DNA from: Extibacter muris
GTDB lineage: Bacteria > Bacillota > Clostridia > Lachnospirales > Lachnospiraceae
Length of the DNA: 64,000 nt
Assembly: GCF_004345005.1 (NCBI RefSeq)
Contig: NZ_SMMX01000006.1
Coordinates: forward strand, 1-64,000
Direction: 5' to 3'
Position 1 is the stretch's first letter; every line of letters begins with the position of its first letter. Below are positions 52,763 to 60,028 of this stretch, in pieces. Made by a program: the position numbers and the translations under genes. The notes under the pieces are model-generated. The model did no database searches. It had not been told where the DNA came from and was given only the letters and a program-made list of their open reading frames with translations.

Positions 52763-53383
52763 TTATACTTCAAATGTCGCTTTTGCTTCTTCCACTGCTT
52801 TATAAATGTCTGCTTTTATCACGGAAGCCGCATCTAGCTCCATATCCGTAACATACTGGTCAAATTCTGCACCGCTGCAGAAAAAGTTCATGACATTTCA
52901 GCAGGAGCCTGCCCAGTTGGTAAGCTCACCAAGTGGAAACGTCAGCGCATGGAGTGTCTCCGGCGCATATTCCGCTACCATCCCGTCCCTGACTTTTACA
53001 TATACCGGACTGCCGCACGACGCACACACAGAGTGGACCTCTGTATCCTGATGAAAGGTAAATGCGGCTCCTATCGCATCGATTGCGCACATGGCCGTAA
53101 ATCTTCTCCCGTCCGCCAATGTCACTTCATGGCTCGTCTCCAATGCTGACACCGGATAGATAAAGTTCACGTTCCGTTCTTCATCTATCACCATCCCGTC
53201 TTTCTCAAGCAGGCAGGACGTTATATCCCCGTACTCTTCTCTGGTCATCTTCAGGCTTTCCAGCGCCTGTCCCATATCGTCATCCAATCGGAACGGCCGA
53301 TGGCTGTCAAGGATGAAGCCGATGATGTAGAGTCTCAGTTCGTTCTGTCTCTCAGTAAATTTCCTATGTATATTCTGTTCCAC
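52763..53383 (-). CDS. saoL: MerB-like organometal lyase, predicted selenoprotein (SaoL-type)
   Basis: Read with UGA as selenocysteine, the product has 206 residues. An N-terminal winged-helix-like domain (1-75) is followed by a MerB-type domain. Cys99 and Asp102 in MCAIDAIG match MerB Cys96 and Asp99. Sec162 in GSC-U-NVMNFFCSG matches the second catalytic Cys (Cys159), five residues before the Phe-Phe pair. The UGA at 52900-52898 is followed by 44 in-frame codons to TAA at 52763, and the extension has the expected MerB C-terminal helix. A SECIS-like hairpin lies 15 nt past the UGA. MerB cleaves carbon-mercury bonds; the substrate here is unknown. Without recoding it would stop at 161 residues and lose one catalytic residue. 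Confidence 0.85.
52865..52882 (-). promoter_or_regulatory. SECIS-like hairpin of saoL
   Basis: On the minus strand, TTCTGCA-GCGG-TGCAGAA forms a perfect 7-bp stem beginning 15 nt after the UGA. The loop starts with G, 23 nt from the UGA, matching the spacing of bacterial SECIS elements such as that of fdhF. Confidence 0.7.
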
Positions 53384-53410
53384 GATTTTCCCTTTCTCTT
53401 CTGCATATGT

Positions 53411-54268
53411 TCAGGCCGTAGTCCCTACTGCTTCACGCAGAGGTTCTTTGCCCTTTTCCACTCCTTGTATGAATTCCATGATATCCTTGTCCTCCTGGGT
53501 GAATACCCCGCCGTCCAGTGCAGACTTAAGTATATTGGTCAGATGATCCACATACGCATGGTATTCCGGCGCCGTCCTGTCACGTGGCCTTGGCAGATCG
53601 ACTGTTACATCCTCCAGTATCTTGCCGTGGTTTCGCGACATGACAATCACCCTGTCGCTCAGATAGATTGATTCATCCACATCATGTGTTACCATGAGCG
53701 ATGTCGTTTTTTTCTTCCCAAGGATATTCTCCAGCTGTACTTGAAGAAGCTGCCTCATCTGAAAATCCACTGCCCCAAGCGGCTCATCCATCAGAAGCAC
53801 TTTCGGCTCACATGCCAGTGCGCGCAGAAGGGCTACCCTCTGTTTCATTCCTCCTGATATCTCGTGAATATAATAGTGTTCATATTCCGTAAGCTGCGCC
53901 ATCTCCAGAAGTTCCTTTACTTTTTTCCTGCGCTCCTGTCTCGGCATCCTCGTCTTTCTCATCGGGTATTCGATGTTCTCTCCGACCCTGAGCCATGGAA
54001 AAAGGGCGTAATTCTGAAACATAAAAGCCCTGTCCGGCCCCGGTTTCGTGACTTCCTCGCCGTTCACTTTTATCACGCCCGAGGTCGCTTTCTGGAAGCC
54101 TGCGATAATTGTCAGCGTAGTTGTCTTGCCGCAGCCGGAAGGCCCGAGAAGTGACACGAACTGTCCCTCCTCCACTTCAAAATCAACATCTTTCAATACC
54201 TCATTCTCCGGTTCGCCTTTTCTCCTGCCTTTGAAATTCTTCGATACTCCCTGTACTATAATTGACAT
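53411..54268 (-). CDS. saoA: ABC transporter ATP-binding protein, nitrate/sulfonate type (SaoA-type)
   Basis: 285-residue ATPase of the SsuB/TauB group: Walker A GPSGCGKTT near residue 38, FMFQNYALFPWLRVGENI, signature ISGGMKQR and Walker B VLLMDEPLGAVD. A C-terminal extension of about 50 residues follows the ATPase core. It would power the permease encoded on the opposite strand at 56681 and the binding proteins at 54270 and/or 60029. Confidence 0.88.
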   Translation of the reverse strand: MSIIVQGVSKNFKGRRKGEPENEVLKDVDFEVEEGQFVSLLGPSGCGKTTTLTIIAGFQKATSGVIKVNGEEVTKPGPDRAFMFQNYALFPWLRVGENIEYPMRKTRMPRQERRKKVKELLEMAQLTEYEHYYIHEISGGMKQRVALLRALACEPKVLLMDEPLGAVDFQMRQLLQVQLENILGKKKTTSLMVTHDVDESIYLSDRVIVMSRNHGKILEDVTVDLPRPRDRTAPEYHAYVDHLTNILKSALDGGVFTQEDKDIMEFIQGVEKGKEPLREAVGTTA

Positions 54269-54269
54269 T

Positions 54270-55064
54270 CTAATCTTCTCCTGTCTCTTCTAATGTCAAG
54301 AACTTAATGTTCTTGTTATCCAGCCAGCTTATTTCCACGCCAAGCACCTCCGCCAGATAGCCTTTATCGTTAAGCCTGGATACCGCACGGTTATAGCTCT
54401 TAAGAAAGCTTTCAAATTCCTCTGTCTGTTCAAATTCTTTATCTACGACGAGGACATAGGATATATAGTCCGTCCCTGACAGGGGCTTGTCCTTATACTC
54501 CTGTACCTGTGCGGCTTTCGTCACATCCAGTATAGCTGCGTCCACCTGTTCATCCTCTACCGAGTACAGGATTCCCTTTTGGGTAATCTCGTTGAACCCC
54601 TGAATCTGTGGATACGTCTCCTGTGCCAGTGCTTTTGATTGTTCCCGTCCCTGCGTGACAGCTAGATTCCCCACCTTTTCCCAGTCTTTTTTGTATACGA
54701 TCGTCTCCCCGTTCATAATGACAGGGCCATACAGTTCTACATCCTGATTCTGTTCCACTGTATGCTTTGCAATATGGGTACAGTAGAATCCCACGTTAAT
54801 CTCTTTTGCATTCAGCGCCCACTGTGCCGTGTTGCTGCAGCAGTCCTGGAAGGAAGAGCTCTCCAGCGACTGTGTGACCTCATACTCTTTCGACAGGTTT
54901 CTGACGGTCTCGTCCATGAGCACCCCTGATATATCGTCACCTGCCCCTATCTTGATCTCCGCTTCCTTATTTCTTCTCTCTTCTTTTGGCAGCAATATGG
55001 ACGCCGCTACTCCCGCGGTTAAAAATATGCCGAATACGGCCGCCGCTATTTTGTTAATCCTCAT
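54270..55064 (-). CDS. ABC transporter substrate-binding-like protein
   Basis: 264-residue protein with an N-terminal membrane helix (IAAAVFGIFLTAGVAASILL) that lacks a lipobox Cys, so it is anchored or secreted. The rest resembles a shortened NMT1/SsuA-type binding fold: IKIGAGDDISGVLMDET, then SSSFQDCCSNTAQWALNAKEINVGF split near residue 75, and DAAILDVTKA. The vicinal cysteines in QDCCSN are unusual in binding proteins and could bind a soft metal. It lies between the efflux permease and the ATPase genes. Confidence 0.75.
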   Translation of the reverse strand: MRINKIAAAVFGIFLTAGVAASILLPKEERRNKEAEIKIGAGDDISGVLMDETVRNLSKEYEVTQSLESSSFQDCCSNTAQWALNAKEINVGFYCTHIAKHTVEQNQDVELYGPVIMNGETIVYKKDWEKVGNLAVTQGREQSKALAQETYPQIQGFNEITQKGILYSVEDEQVDAAILDVTKAAQVQEYKDKPLSGTDYISYVLVVDKEFEQTEEFESFLKSYNRAVSRLNDKGYLAEVLGVEISWLDNKNIKFLTLEETGED

Positions 55065-55067
55065 ACC

Positions 55068-56219
55068 TTATGCCATACACCGCTTTCCCGCCTTGGCCTT
55101 CACTATCTTGAACAGCGAATAGAGCGCGTAGCAGACTAATATTCCGCTGCATATATTCTGCAGCCACCCAGGCATCACAACAATCATCTTATTGGCGTAA
55201 GAAATGGTATGCTGCGCCTGGTCATAGTTCAGAACCGGCGTAAATCCGGGCATCAGGAGCCTGTTCGTGATATACCCTACTGCATTGGATATGACAGCTA
55301 CCATTCCAAAATACATGAGCATTGCCCGCTTACCTATCGTCTTGCTTATAGTAAGCAGTTCCGGAATATTCGTTCCGGCACCTGCCATCAGGAACGTAAT
55401 CGCCACCCCGGGCGCCGCGCCGCTTGCAACGAGAGCCGCGATGAAGGGAATATGCCCGACCGCACATACATACATGAGCGCAGCAATCACCGTTATGCCC
55501 AGCAGAGATACCAACCCGGGATTCCCGAGATAATCCTGTATGAAAGACTGGGGAACGACGTTAAAAAGTATTCCCGCTATGAGCATCCCTGTCACCGTGT
55601 ACTTGCTGATTGTCACGCTCAACTCAGTCAGCGACCAGTGCAGGCCGGATTTAATCTTCTCCCAGAACCCCGGCTCTTCAAACTCCAGCTGTATCATTGG
55701 TTCCTCTTTGCCGGTATCCTCCTCTTTTGGCATATCCATGGCAAGGGAAGGCTCCTCTTTCTTCTTTTTCAATCCAATATGCAGCTCATCCTTTGCAAAA
55801 CGGTTCGCGGTAATACCGATGATCATAGGGGCCACGAATCCGGTAATCAGATATATGACCGCCACTTCTTTTCCAAGCAGGCCAAAAGCCAGCAGCAGCG
55901 CAATCGGATTGATCATCGGAGTGCTGGTCATAAAAGCAAGCGTCGGTCCCAGATATGCACCGCTGTAATACATGCTGATGCCGAGGGGAATCGTACCGCA
56001 GCTGCAGATCGGTATGAACATCCCGGATACCGTCGTCCAGAACACGCCGCTTACCCGCGAGGACCCGATTGCCGTCTTCTGCACCTTCTCCGGCTTCAGG
56101 AATTCGTGTAGAACTCCTGCAATGACAAAGCTGAATATCATCCACCCGGAAGAGCTGTTCAGCATATTCCAGGCAGAAGCCAGTATTTTCAATATAAAAT
56201 GTCCAAAATCAACTAGCAT
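55068..56219 (-). CDS. saoE: ArsP-like permease, DUF318 family (SaoE-type efflux)
   Basis: 383-residue permease with two groups of about four helices joined by a charged cytosolic loop (KKKKEEPSLAMDMPKEE). The first group carries FIPICSCGTIPLGISMYY, like the CSCG motif of ArsP, which exports trivalent organoarsenicals, and the second carries ALMYVCAVGHIPFIAALVASGAAPG. Export of a product or of the toxic compound itself is the likely role. Its start overlaps the saoT stop codon. Confidence 0.87.
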   Translation of the reverse strand: MLVDFGHFILKILASAWNMLNSSSGWMIFSFVIAGVLHEFLKPEKVQKTAIGSSRVSGVFWTTVSGMFIPICSCGTIPLGISMYYSGAYLGPTLAFMTSTPMINPIALLLAFGLLGKEVAVIYLITGFVAPMIIGITANRFAKDELHIGLKKKKEEPSLAMDMPKEEDTGKEEPMIQLEFEEPGFWEKIKSGLHWSLTELSVTISKYTVTGMLIAGILFNVVPQSFIQDYLGNPGLVSLLGITVIAALMYVCAVGHIPFIAALVASGAAPGVAITFLMAGAGTNIPELLTISKTIGKRAMLMYFGMVAVISNAVGYITNRLLMPGFTPVLNYDQAQHTISYANKMIVVMPGWLQNICSGILVCYALYSLFKIVKAKAGKRCMA

Positions 56220-56470
56220 GACTTAAGCGCCTCCCTGAACGCTTCACGTACCACAGGTTTTGTCAGCTTGGTGACCGCTTTCTTCTCATTGATCACGAGC
56301 ATGCTTTTCGTTACCGCTCCATATTTAGGAATATAATCAAAGTCCTTTCCTGCACGGTATATCTTCACATGGACCTTCCCTTCATATTCCTCCTTTAGGA
56401 CTTGAACCAAGTCCCCAAATACTTCACATCAGGCACAGGCACTGATATATTCAATACATGGTTTTTCCAT
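56213..56470 (-). CDS. saoT: thioredoxin-like selenoprotein with C-A-U-C motif (SaoT-type)
   Basis: Read with UGA at 56431-56429 as Sec14, this is an 85-residue protein: an N-terminus EKPCIEYISACA-U-CEVFGDLV followed by a small thioredoxin-like fold (VHVKIYRAGKDFDYIPKYG, SMLVINEKKAVTKLTKP). The cysteine and selenocysteine stand in C-A-U-C at the N-terminus of the first helix, the position of the redox motif. ATG at 56470 has GGGTGAGGAT before it, and the frame runs without break to TAG. A hairpin lies 14 nt past the UGA. Starting instead at an internal codon would remove the redox centre. It is the first gene of the operon. Confidence 0.85.
56398..56414 (-). promoter_or_regulatory. SECIS-like hairpin of saoT
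   Basis: Minus strand GGACTTG-GTT-CAAGTCC, a perfect 7-bp stem with a GU in the loop, starts 14 nt after the UGA; the loop begins at +22. This fits the bacterial SECIS rules well. Confidence 0.75.
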
Positions 56471-56558
56471 ATCCTCACCCTTTTCTATCGACAACATTTT
56501 CTAAACATTTCCATTATATCTGGTAAACGGTCTTTTTTGTTTCTTTATCAAAAATACC

Positions 56559-56580
56559 AATATTAACAAAGATTAATATT
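56559..56580. promoter_or_regulatory. palindromic operator between saoT and saoP
   Basis: AATATTAA-CAAAGA-TTAATATT, perfect 8-bp arms. On the minus strand TATAAT lies at 56518-56513 and on the plus strand an extended -10 TGT-TATGAT ends at 56626, so the palindrome is centred about 63 bp upstream of both expected start points. This suits a LysR-type activator site. The same palindrome occurs at 59986 and a degraded form at 58665. Confidence 0.65.
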
Positions 56581-56680
56581 TTAATACTTAATATTTCTAT
56601 TTTCTCTCATTTGATTTTGTTATGATTTCAATACCTTGATTTGACAATGGTATACATTCTGGAAGAAAGGAGGCACTTAT

Positions 56681-57511
56681 ATGGTAGAAAATAATGACCG
56701 GCAGGTGAACCGCATGAAAGCGGCAGCAAACGCCGGCGATCGGAACAGATGGCGCAGATTCGGCGGCAGCCACCGCAACATTGCGGCGCTGGTCGGGCTG
56801 GCTGTCATATGCATCATATGGTTTGCCGCTGCCCACATCGTTGACAAGCCTTTTTTGTTCCCATATCTGGAAGACGTATTAAAAGAAGTCGGATATTCGC
56901 TCACTGACATGTATGTCCTTCGCAACCTCGGCATCACGATGAGACGTGTACTGACCGGTTCCCTGTATGCATTTGGCATCGGCTTTCCTCTCGGGATGCT
57001 GATGGGTTATTCCAGACAGATACTTAGAGCGATATCGCCATTCATGAACTCGCTGCGGCAAGTACCGATCATGGCATGGGTTCCTCTGGCAATCGTATGG
57101 TTCGGCATCGGGGACGGGCCAACTATATTCCTTATCGCTTTCAGCGGCATCTTTACGATCATACTGAACACCATATCAGGGGTACAGGATATCAGCAAGG
57201 ACTATTACCATGCCGCCAGATCCATGGGCGCCAATACCTTAGGCGTCATTAAGGACGTCGTCCTCCCCGGGTCGCTGCCCGGCGTACTGACAGGGCTCCG
57301 GCTCGCGATCGGGCTGGGCTGGATGTCCGTCATATGAGCGGAGTTCATAGCGACCAGTGCCGGATTCGGCTACTGTATGGTGGAAGCCCAGGCTAAGATG
57401 CAGACAGAAAAGGTGATTGCCTACATGGTGATTGCCGGACTGATCGGTTTCTTAATCGACACGCTCATGGTCCTGGCAGAAAAGTTCCTGCTGAGATGGA
57501 GGGCAACGTAA
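56681..57511 (+). CDS. saoP: ABC permease (SsuC type), predicted selenoprotein (SaoP-type)
   Basis: Read through the UGA at 57335-57337 the product has 276 residues with about six transmembrane helices. The EAA loop is HAARSMGANTLGVIKDVVLPGSLP split near residue 190, and GLGWMSVI-U-AEFIATSAGFGYC follows, matching the SsuC segment GW-x-VVAAE where the marked residue is normally small. After the UGA, 57 codons encode the last two helices and the basic end LLRWRAT before TAA at 57509. Without recoding the permease would lose its last quarter. It is divergent from saoT. Sec219 faces the membrane or pore in this fold; that is inference. Confidence 0.82.
57356..57374 (+). promoter_or_regulatory. 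SECIS-like hairpin of saoP
   Basis: AGTGCCG-GATT-CGGCTACT forms a 7-bp stem with one bulged U, starting 18 nt after the UGA; the loop begins with G at +26. A bulged U is also present in the fdhF SECIS. The weakest of the three, since the loop is GAUU and not GU-first. Confidence 0.55.
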
Positions 57512-57559
57512 AGATGATACATGGAAGGCATGGCCACCAGATTGCCTGTCATCTTGCAC

Positions 57560-57602
57560 AAAAATACAGGTCCTGCGACTTGATCGTAGGACCTGTATTT
57601 TT
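57560..57602. terminator. bidirectional terminator between saoP and lysR
   Basis: A nearly perfect 19-bp stem, AAAAATACAGGTCCTGCGA with its complement (one G-U pair), and a CTTGA loop; A and T tracts at either end serve both convergent genes. Confidence 0.92.
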
Positions 57603-57622
57603 CTATATATACGAAAACGCGC

Positions 57623-58525
57623 TTATATGCTCTGACAATATTGCCTCAGTATCTTTATCGTGGTTGTGACCGGCACCGTCATCACTCTGTCCTTATGATA
57701 CAAAAGGTACAGCTGCCGGCTTGTATCTATGTCCGGAAACTCGAACTTCAGCACTTTTCCCTGTTCTACGGATTCTTTTACCGCTAGGCTGCTGATAAAG
57801 GCAACCCCGATGCCCTGCTCCACTCCCCTCTTGACCAGCTCCGAGGACTCCGCCTGCAGCGCTACTTTCAAAGGCTTTGAATGTAAGTCCAGCGCCTGTT
57901 CGATACTCTCGGTGGCAAGTCTCGTACCACTTCCGGGCTCACGCAGCACATATGTCTCCTGCTTCAGCCTCTCCGGTGGAAAATTCCCTTTCATGTTACG
58001 GTATTCCTCCGTATTGGGAGCGGCCAGCACTATCTGGTCCTTCACCAGCGGAAGGCACATGCACTTCTCATTGGCGCTCTTTATGCTTCCGATTCCGATA
58101 TCCGTTTCAAAATGCAGTATGGACTGAAGCACCTGGGCGCTGTCCCCCTCCGAGATGCGGTAATTAATGTCCGGATAGGCTTTTCGCGAGCATGACAGGA
58201 ATTGAGGAAGGATATAATTGCCGGGTACCGACGAGGTCGCAATCGATACCGTGCCTTTTACCGCCATCTCCGTCTTGTGTATCTGTGAGAGCGCTTCATT
58301 TTCTGTTTCCAGCAGACGCACCGCAAAAGGGTAGAATATGACCCCGGCTTCCGACAGTATCACATCTTTCGTAGAACGTACCAGCAGCTGCACGCCCAGT
58401 TCCGATTCCAACTGCTTGATGTGAGTGCTGATAGTCGGCTGTGACAGGAAAATCTGTCTGGCAGCAAGCGAAAAACTTTTGCAGTTCACTACACTGATAA
58501 AACTTCTTATGTACTCAAGGCGCAT
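57623..58525 (-). CDS. LysR family regulator
   Basis: 300-residue LysR protein of normal length: N-terminal helix-turn-helix (FISVVNCKSFSLAARQIFLSQPTISTHIKQLE split over residues 10-42) and a C-terminal effector domain (GTVSIATSSVPGNYILPQFL, RGVEQGIGVAFISSLAV) of the CysB/CysL-like type. It lies between saoP and the reductase gene, divergent from the latter. It is the best local candidate to bind the AATATTAA-N6-TTAATATT palindromes. Confidence 0.92.
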   Translation of the reverse strand: MRLEYIRSFISVVNCKSFSLAARQIFLSQPTISTHIKQLESELGVQLLVRSTKDVILSEAGVIFYPFAVRLLETENEALSQIHKTEMAVKGTVSIATSSVPGNYILPQFLSCSRKAYPDINYRISEGDSAQVLQSILHFETDIGIGSIKSANEKCMCLPLVKDQIVLAAPNTEEYRNMKGNFPPERLKQETYVLREPGSGTRLATESIEQALDLHSKPLKVALQAESSELVKRGVEQGIGVAFISSLAVKESVEQGKVLKFEFPDIDTSRQLYLLYHKDRVMTVPVTTTIKILRQYCQSI

Positions 58526-58664
58526 ACACTTCCTCTTTTCTCCGACCGTATTGATCCTCTGATATCATTTTAAAATGTATTCTGCCTCCCGTCTAATAGT
58601 TTGTATCAATATAGTTATAGACTATTTCGATTGTGCATTTTCAGGCTGATGCTCTATAATATTT

Positions 58665-58682
58665 CTTAACAAATATCAATAT
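58665..58682. promoter_or_regulatory. degenerate copy of sao operator before reductase gene
   Basis: CTTAACAAATATCAATAT keeps the central TTAACAAATAT of the palindrome at 59986 but with imperfect arms. It lies just past TTGTGC-N18-TATAAT (58631-58660), a likely promoter of the reductase gene, and in the divergent region with lysR. Confidence 0.5.
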
Positions 58683-58704
58683 ACGACAGAGGAGGTATAT
58701 GAAC

Positions 58705-59859
58705 ATGTCTGAGCTGGTATTGCCCGAGAATTTCGAGACATATCCTGAAGCCAGGAAAAAGGCTTTTCTCACCATGAAGGAACTAAAGGAACAGGGGCGG
58801 CGCATCGTCGGCGTATTCTGTACCTATACGCCGTGGGAATTGATCCATGCCGCAGACGCGGTCGCCGTCGTCTTGTGCGGAATCGGAGATGACAATATTC
58901 CGGCGGCCGAAGTGCGTCTGCCAAAGAACCTTTGCCCGCTCATCAAGGCGAGCTACGGCGCCGCAGTGACAGATAAATGTCCGTTTTTCTATTTTTCCGA
59001 CATGGTCCTGGCTGAGACTACTTGCGACGGAAAAAAGAAAATGTATGAGCTGATGGGTGAATTGAAGCACTGCCACATCATGCAGCTCCCGCCTGGCAAG
59101 ACAGGACGGGGAGCACTGGATTTCTGGAAACAGGAAGTGATTGGCGTCAAGGAGGACCTGGAACAGTTTTATGGAATAGAGATTACGGAAGACAAGCTAA
59201 GAGCGTCCATCCGTCTGCGCAACCGGGAACGGAAGGCGGTTCTTGATTTCTTCGAGGTCGCGAAGCTGAAACCTTCTCCTATTACAGGATATGAAATCAG
59301 CACCGTCATATCTTCCAATGAGTTTTCACCGGACCTCGAAGACAAGATTGCATTCCTCGAGCAGCGGACTAAGGAGCTCAAAGACTTATATGAGCGCGAA
59401 TTAAAAGGAAAGCCGTCCAGGCCCCGTATTTTGATCACAGGCTGTCCGACCACCGGCATCATGGACAAGATTATAAAGTGTATCGAGGAACTGGGCGCCG
59501 ATGTCGTAGGGTTCGAGAACTGCTGCGGCCCACGTGAGAAGAAAGATCCGATTGATGAGGCAAAGGATCCGATTACGGCAATCTCCGAAAAATACCTTCG
59601 CGTCAACTGTTCTGTCATGAGCCCTAACCCGGGCCGGTTAGAAGCTCTTGATGTACAGATTGACGAATATCAGGTAGATGGCGTAGTGGAAGTGCTCCTT
59701 CAGGCCTGCCACACGTTCGCTATCGAATCAGACGCGGTGAAAACATTCGTCACCACGAAGAAGCATATCCCTTATATTGCGATAAATACTGACTACTCCC
59801 CTTCAGATCAGGCGCAGATAGATACGCGGCTCGGGGCCTTTATCGAACTGCTCCAGTAG
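58705..59859 (+). CDS. double-cubane-cluster reductase / 2-hydroxyacyl-CoA dehydratase family
   Basis: 384-residue protein of the HgdB/HgdC-like family: VFCTYTPWELIHAADAV, VRLPKNLCPLIKASYG, SDMVLAETTCDGKKKMYEL, ITGCPTTGIMDKI and GFENCCGPREKKDP. Only one subunit is present and no dehydratase partner is near, which fits the double-cubane-cluster proteins, ATP-dependent low-potential reductases of small molecules. An activator ATPase is not in the window. The start at 58705 has GAGGAGG at good spacing; the upstream Met at 58699 is too close. It may reduce the substrate or product of the Sao system. Confidence 0.85.
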   Translation: MSELVLPENFETYPEARKKAFLTMKELKEQGRRIVGVFCTYTPWELIHAADAVAVVLCGIGDDNIPAAEVRLPKNLCPLIKASYGAAVTDKCPFFYFSDMVLAETTCDGKKKMYELMGELKHCHIMQLPPGKTGRGALDFWKQEVIGVKEDLEQFYGIEITEDKLRASIRLRNRERKAVLDFFEVAKLKPSPITGYEISTVISSNEFSPDLEDKIAFLEQRTKELKDLYERELKGKPSRPRILITGCPTTGIMDKIIKCIEELGADVVGFENCCGPREKKDPIDEAKDPITAISEKYLRVNCSVMSPNPGRLEALDVQIDEYQVDGVVEVLLQACHTFAIESDAVKTFVTTKKHIPYIAINTDYSPSDQAQIDTRLGAFIELLQ

Positions 59860-59985
59860 CTGACGGAGAACGGAAGGCGACATTTATTTGGTTTTTAAAT
59901 ATTCCGTTTTCTATTTATTTGATTTCACGATATTCTTCCTCCCAACTTTATAATCAGCTGTTGTTCTGCTATCATTTAACTACTA

Positions 59986-60007
59986 AATATTAACAAATAT
60001 TAATATT
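59986..60007. promoter_or_regulatory. palindromic operator before binding-protein gene
   Basis: AATATTAA-CAAATA-TTAATATT, perfect arms and only one base different from the copy at 56559. It lies 22 nt before the start codon and downstream of a TATAAT at 59949-59954, so here it would act in the leader or as a repressor site. Confidence 0.65.
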
Positions 60008-60028
60008 TATTACAAAGGAGGAAAGATT

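Noticed and set aside
55209-56111. 300-codon plus-strand ORF
   Set aside because: Shadow of the ArsP-like permease gene; His/Arg-rich composition typical of antisense frames.
57335-57337. UGA in saoP as a true stop or nonsense mutation
   Set aside because: Frame continues with family-consistent helices, a hairpin follows at SECIS distance, and two neighbours have the same arrangement. Not fully excluded.
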